A model generated the notes under the pieces. That model saw only the letters and a list, made by a program, of their open reading frames with translations. It was not told the origin of the DNA and searched no databases. A program made the position numbers and the translations under genes. Of a stretch of 8,486 bases of DNA, positions 5,227 to 8,486 are shown piece by piece; the first letter of the stretch is position 1, and each line of letters begins with the position of its first letter. This DNA comes from an uncultured Ruminococcus sp. (GTDB taxonomy: Bacteria; Bacillota_A; Clostridia; Oscillospirales; Ruminococcaceae): contig CALFMA010000531.1 in NCBI GenBank assembly GCA_937880065.1, forward strand, positions 1 to 8,486, written 5' to 3'.

Positions 5227-7563
5227 ATGCAGAAATTAACGCTGAATGTGCTATTGTCGCTTATTATACAGAGCAAAGTTACAGGTAAGGGTATGACAAG
5301 CAACGGACGTTTATTTGTTATGCTTATGGAGATAATTGCCGACCATAATAATAAAAATCTGACTTCCGAGGAGAATATCCTCAATAAATTCAATAACGAG
5401 GTCACCCATCACGACGCATATCGTAAGCTTGAACGCTTTCTCAGTCGATTTATCAGAACGGGACAGGGTTACCCATACGATTTATTTTCATTTGAGGATT
5501 TTGAAGATATAACGAAATACAGCCGTTTTCTTCACAAGATGAGAAGCTTTGTTGATATTGTTATTGATGAAAGTAAAAGAGATTCTCTTATATATACACT
5601 TCTTGAAATTATGCGTCTGGATATAAGTATAACTACAATCAGATATGGAATGGAAGATATACCGAAAGAACATATTATCGGAAGTTTTGCTCATCCAAAG
5701 AAAATTTGTATTGAAGCCCTTTTGCTTGGACTTCTCTATCACGTTCACAAAAATTCTGATATAGCTGAGTGTGTGAATCTTCTTGAAACAGACGAAAAAC
5801 GCAGTTTTAGAGTTGTACGATATAGGAATGATTTTTCTCTTGAAACTAATATCCCCATAGACCTTATGGAGAATATCCACGAAAATGCTAAAAATCAAAA
5901 GTCAGCGGAAATGAAATATCAGTTGGAGTTAAAATGTGATAGCAGGACAATTTCTGAATTTCCTAAAACAGAAAATGTTTTCATATACGGTTCGGGAGGA
6001 GCAGGAAAATCTACGCTGTTGAAAAGTCTGTTATGCGATAAAAACACCATAAACTTTTATTTTCCTCTGTATAGCTATAACTTTGAAATTCACAAGAATT
6101 TCAGCACGGATAGCTGCCATATTCTTTTGCAGATTTTACTGAAATATCATTACCAATACGAATATCAGACTTATGATGCGCTTATTGCTAACGAGGGCGA
6201 AACGGCTGTTTTACAGCAGCTTACGGAACTTGAAAAAATGTTGATATCTGCTCCTGTCAGCAGCAAACCAAGTTATACGCTGTTATTAGACGGAGTTAAT
6301 GAAATGCCTGCTTTAACATTATTGGAATTTGTTGATGAAATAGAATGTATCTGCCATAACTGGAATAATGTACGAATAATCATCACAGGACGAACTATCC
6401 CTGAATATCGTATCTTTAAAGATTTTAATCATATAGAAATAATTGGTATATATAGCGATATCTTAAATCAGATTCTTTCAGATAAAAATGCAGTTCCTGC
6501 TAATAAAGAGATGTATGGCATATTAAGGATGCCGCTGTTTCTGAATATGTATCTGAAAGATAAAAGTATTCGCAATACGAAAGCAGAATTGCTTGATTCG
6601 TATATTATGAACTGGAAAGGCACTGTGGTTGAGCGATTTTTGCTTCAATATTCGTTGCCCTTGGTGTGCAAATATATGCTTGAGGAATTTTCGAAATATG
6701 AAATAACAAGAGGGGATTTACTTGAAAAAATTGATAAGTCAATTGATATTTATATAAACAATGACTATGTTTATCAAAATTATGTTTTTACTCGTAATAT
6801 AGATAAAAATGAGTTGCTTCAAAGCCGAAGAAATGATGATTGGATAGAAATACTTTTAAGGAATACAGGTTTGATAGAAGTAATAGAATATGATTCAAAA
6901 TATCTTAAATTTGTTCATCAGTATTATCAGGACTATTTTGCAGCAAAGCATATTATAAATGCGATAAACATTTTTGAAACAGGCTGCAAAACAGCTGTAT
7001 CTGAAGAAAGTTATTTTTCTGAAATTGGTTTATCAGATGAATGGTTCAATTACATGCGGAAATTTCCTGAAAAATGGGAAATATACAAGCTTATAGGCGA
7101 ACTATGCGGCGAATATATAAATGATATCAACAAGGAATATGAAAGAGAGAAAAATCTACTTGATAAATATCTTGATATATGCCGTATCTATGACGTCGAA
7201 TATTCACTTGAAAATATTTTCAGAATTATGAAGTTAATGCATAACGGAATAATGTGGGGGATGAATTTTGATGGCTTGCATCTGCCATTGAAAATTACTT
7301 CTGATTATAGATTTAATCTTAATGGAGAATATCCCTGTACATTTATGATGGGTTGCGTGTTTCAGGTTATGATTGCTGATAATGAAGTTTCTCCTGGAAG
7401 GTTTGAGGGCTGTGAATTTAGCGATGCAATATTTTTTGATATGGAAACAAAAGAAAACTTGAGCAGATTAGGAGCAATATGTGATTTTGAAGACAATAAA
7501 TTTATAAGTAAATTACGCAAAGAAGTGATTGTTACCTGGAATGATATTTTTGATATGATATAA
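5227..7563 (+). CDS. NACHT-domain STAND NTPase, probable anti-phage defence protein
   Basis: A 778-aa protein. The NACHT module is clear: Walker A GSGGAGKST (255-263), Walker B TLLLDGVNE (351-359, with the DGxxE pattern special to NACHT), sensor ITGR (386-389), the PLFL segment (436-439), and the winged-helix end FVHQYYQDYFAAKHI (562-576). NACHT proteins in bacteria oligomerise on sensing phage products and trigger host shutdown. Residues 1-250 form a helical domain I do not recognise, where the effector would normally be; there is no TIR, nuclease or protease motif by eye. Residues 660-778 hold no LRR or TPR array; FEGCEFSDAIFF (726-737) looks like a single leftover pentapeptide-type turn. 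The start is fixed by AGGAGG at 5214-5219, 7 nt upstream. It is divergent from the integrase gene and has two promoters, so expression is probably controlled in its leader. Confidence 0.9.
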   Translation: MQKLTLNVLLSLIIQSKVTGKGMTSNGRLFVMLMEIIADHNNKNLTSEENILNKFNNEVTHHDAYRKLERFLSRFIRTGQGYPYDLFSFEDFEDITKYSRFLHKMRSFVDIVIDESKRDSLIYTLLEIMRLDISITTIRYGMEDIPKEHIIGSFAHPKKICIEALLLGLLYHVHKNSDIAECVNLLETDEKRSFRVVRYRNDFSLETNIPIDLMENIHENAKNQKSAEMKYQLELKCDSRTISEFPKTENVFIYGSGGAGKSTLLKSLLCDKNTINFYFPLYSYNFEIHKNFSTDSCHILLQILLKYHYQYEYQTYDALIANEGETAVLQQLTELEKMLISAPVSSKPSYTLLLDGVNEMPALTLLEFVDEIECICHNWNNVRIIITGRTIPEYRIFKDFNHIEIIGIYSDILNQILSDKNAVPANKEMYGILRMPLFLNMYLKDKSIRNTKAELLDSYIMNWKGTVVERFLLQYSLPLVCKYMLEEFSKYEITRGDLLEKIDKSIDIYINNDYVYQNYVFTRNIDKNELLQSRRNDDWIEILLRNTGLIEVIEYDSKYLKFVHQYYQDYFAAKHIINAINIFETGCKTAVSEESYFSEIGLSDEWFNYMRKFPEKWEIYKLIGELCGEYINDINKEYEREKNLLDKYLDICRIYDVEYSLENIFRIMKLMHNGIMWGMNFDGLHLPLKITSDYRFNLNGEYPCTFMMGCVFQVMIADNEVSPGRFEGCEFSDAIFFDMETKENLSRLGAICDFEDNKFISKLRKEVIVTWNDIFDMI

Positions 7564-7567
7564 AAAT

Positions 7568-7587
7568 GTCGGGGCAATCGCCCCGAC
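7568..7587. terminator. GC-rich hairpin after the NACHT gene, probable terminator
   Basis: GTCGGGGC (7568-7575), AATC loop, GCCCCGAC (7580-7587): a very stable 8-bp stem 5 nt after the stop codon. On the + strand the T run comes late (7600-7606), so it is imperfect as a NACHT terminator; on the - strand ATTTTTATA follows at once. It may act mostly as 3'-end protection. Confidence 0.55.
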
Positions 7588-7900
7588 TAAAGTTAGTGAA
7601 TTTTTTATGAGCTTATAGTATAATGATTGAACCAACATGAAATGAATATATCGCTATAACTCGTCGCCCCGAATGGAGCGACGAAGCATATATAGAAGCG
7701 GCTATGCAAATAATTACACAGCGGCACGAATAAAGAAAATGCAATAAATACAGATATTTCGTCAAAATTCGAAATTGTCAATGTATCTATTGCAAGGATT
7801 TTATATAATTGTGATTGGTTTAAAACTTACACTTTTTCTTGTGTCCATATTTACGTTTCGAAATAATTCTCAGATTGACATTAACCATAACGCAAAGGTA
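7588..7900. other. Non-coding stretch between NACHT and AlbA_2 genes
   Basis: No credible gene. It contains an imperfect hairpin CGTCGC (7662-7667) with GCGACG (7678-7683) whose 5' side repeats TCGCCCCGA from the NACHT terminator (7578-7586 and 7664-7672), and ATTGACATTA repeated at 7874-7883 and 7900-7909. The hairpins look like leftovers of dispersed palindromic elements or old terminators; no RNA gene is recognised. Confidence 0.4.
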
Positions 7901-7929
7901 TTGACATTATTGCACGTTTGTGTTATACT
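7901..7929 (+). promoter_or_regulatory. Promoter of the AlbA_2 gene
   Basis: Consensus TTGACA (7901-7906), 17 bp, TATACT (7924-7929) with extended TG at 7921-7922. The predicted start near 7936 leaves a leader of about 65 nt containing the palindrome at 7941-7958. Confidence 0.8.
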
Positions 7930-7940
7930 ATTTAAGTAGC

Positions 7941-7958
7941 TATTGCACATGTGCAATA
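7941..7958. promoter_or_regulatory. 18-bp palindromic operator in the AlbA_2 leader
   Basis: TATTGCACATGTGCAATA is a perfect palindrome just after the predicted transcription start. An exact half-site TATTGCAC lies inside the promoter spacer (7908-7915), and a degenerate TATGCAATA follows at 7960-7968. The layout suggests a repressor binding promoter and leader together; the AlbA_2 protein itself is a possible regulator (inference). Confidence 0.6.
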
Positions 7959-8000
7959 ATATGCAATAACGAGTAATGATAAAATAATGGAGGTGATGAG

Positions 8001-8480
8001 ATGAATATCGGATTCAAAGAGGATCTGACTATTGAATTTAAGAGTGATAAAAATAAGTTGCCGGATTCTGATTTGGTTGATGCAGTTGTCGCTTTTGCAA
8101 ATACTAACGGCGGAGATATCTACCTCGGTATTGAGGATGACGGCGAGATCACCGGACTTCATAAATCTCATCAAGATATCACACAGTTAGCGGCTTTTAT
8201 TGCCAATAAGACAGTTCCTCCGATTGCAGTCCGTGCAGAAAAATCTGAGGATAAGCAGTATCTAAAGATTTCTGTTCCAAAAAGCAGAAGCATAGTTGCA
8301 TCATCTTCTGGTAAGATTCAGCGCCGCCGCATCAAAGCAGATGGAACACCTGAAAATGTTCCTATGTATCCTCATGAGATAGCATCTCGTCTAAGCGATC
8401 TTAGTTTACTTGATTATTCCAGCTTATGCGTACCAGATGCTAAGTACAGCGACCTTGACGCGGTAGAAAGGGAAAGCTGA
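8001..8480 (+). CDS. AlbA_2 (Schlafen-like) DNA-binding domain protein, probably truncated
   Basis: A 159-aa frame with a near-perfect ribosome-binding site, GGAGGTGAT, with GGAGG 7 nt before the ATG. Residues about 8-130 are an AlbA_2 domain: IEFKSD (11-16), VVAFANTNGGDIYLGIEDDGEITGL (29-53), and the SSGKIQRRR segment (102-110). In the family this domain usually opens a protein of roughly 450-550 aa that continues into ATPase-like and winged-helix regions and acts as a transcriptional regulator or RecG-like protein. Here the frame ends in TGA right where the family continues past the ...DAVERE... segment; the two codons after it still read Arg-Ser. A single T-to-G change (TTA to TGA) would explain the stop, and the window ends 6 bases later, so truncation, nonsense mutation or sequencing error cannot be separated. 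Confidence 0.8.
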   Translation: MNIGFKEDLTIEFKSDKNKLPDSDLVDAVVAFANTNGGDIYLGIEDDGEITGLHKSHQDITQLAAFIANKTVPPIAVRAEKSEDKQYLKISVPKSRSIVASSSGKIQRRRIKADGTPENVPMYPHEIASRLSDLSLLDYSSLCVPDAKYSDLDAVERES

Positions 8481-8486
8481 CGTAGT

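Noticed and set aside
5488..5898. 136-aa frame antisense to the NACHT gene
   Set aside because: Lies wholly inside a strongly supported gene on the other strand and has no start signal.
5227..7563. NACHT gene as the retron effector
   Set aside because: It is divergent, 2.9 kb from the retron RNA, separated by the integrase gene, and has its own promoters; NACHT proteins usually act alone. Kept as an independent defence gene.
7662..7683. Second terminator or RNA gene after the NACHT gene
   Set aside because: The stem is imperfect with a large loop and no T tract; no known RNA family is recognisable.

Overview
The window is AT-rich, with strong AGGAGG-type ribosome-binding sites, extended -10 promoters and Clostridia-like protein sequences. 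It looks like a gut or rumen Firmicute of the Ruminococcus/Oscillospiraceae kind; that placement is inferred from style and protein flavour, not from a marker gene. The content is accessory: a mobilizable, integrase-bearing element carrying a retron, next to a NACHT-type defence gene and a truncated AlbA_2 gene.

Layout. 1-264: leader of the mobilization genes, with two pairs of direct repeats that both have a 21-bp period. 265-1025 (+): a ribbon-helix-helix MobC-like protein overlapping a very short relaxase. 1124-2354 (-): a complete-looking retron, consisting of an extended -10 promoter, an msr-msd RNA bounded by a perfect 15-bp inverted repeat, a retron reverse transcriptase with its NAxxH, YCDD and ITG motifs, and a rho-independent terminator. 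2431-3657 (-): five tightly packed small genes (52, 69, 69, 83 and about 107 aa). Two of their products are cysteine-rich and two begin with amphipathic MG(F/L)-type N-termini. 3804-4889 (-): a tyrosine integrase with all catalytic residues.

4890-5226 is a dense regulatory region holding two consensus promoters in tandem, a terminator-like hairpin between them, and repeated TTTGCCGCAA sites. It drives the 778-aa NACHT NTPase at 5227-7563 (+). 7564-8000 is non-coding: hairpins, then a consensus promoter with an 18-bp palindromic operator. 8001-8480 (+) encodes an AlbA_2 (Schlafen-like) DNA-binding domain that stops early.

How it may work together: the relaxase, MobC-like protein and integrase would move the segment as an integrative mobilizable element (inference). 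The retron and the NACHT protein belong to families known for anti-phage defence. No standard retron effector (nucleosidase, PtuAB, 2TM or similar) is recognisable beside the RT, so the unidentified small-gene cluster just upstream is the best candidate for a new retron accessory module. The NACHT leader may also contain a short RNA able to base-pair near the NACHT ribosome-binding site.
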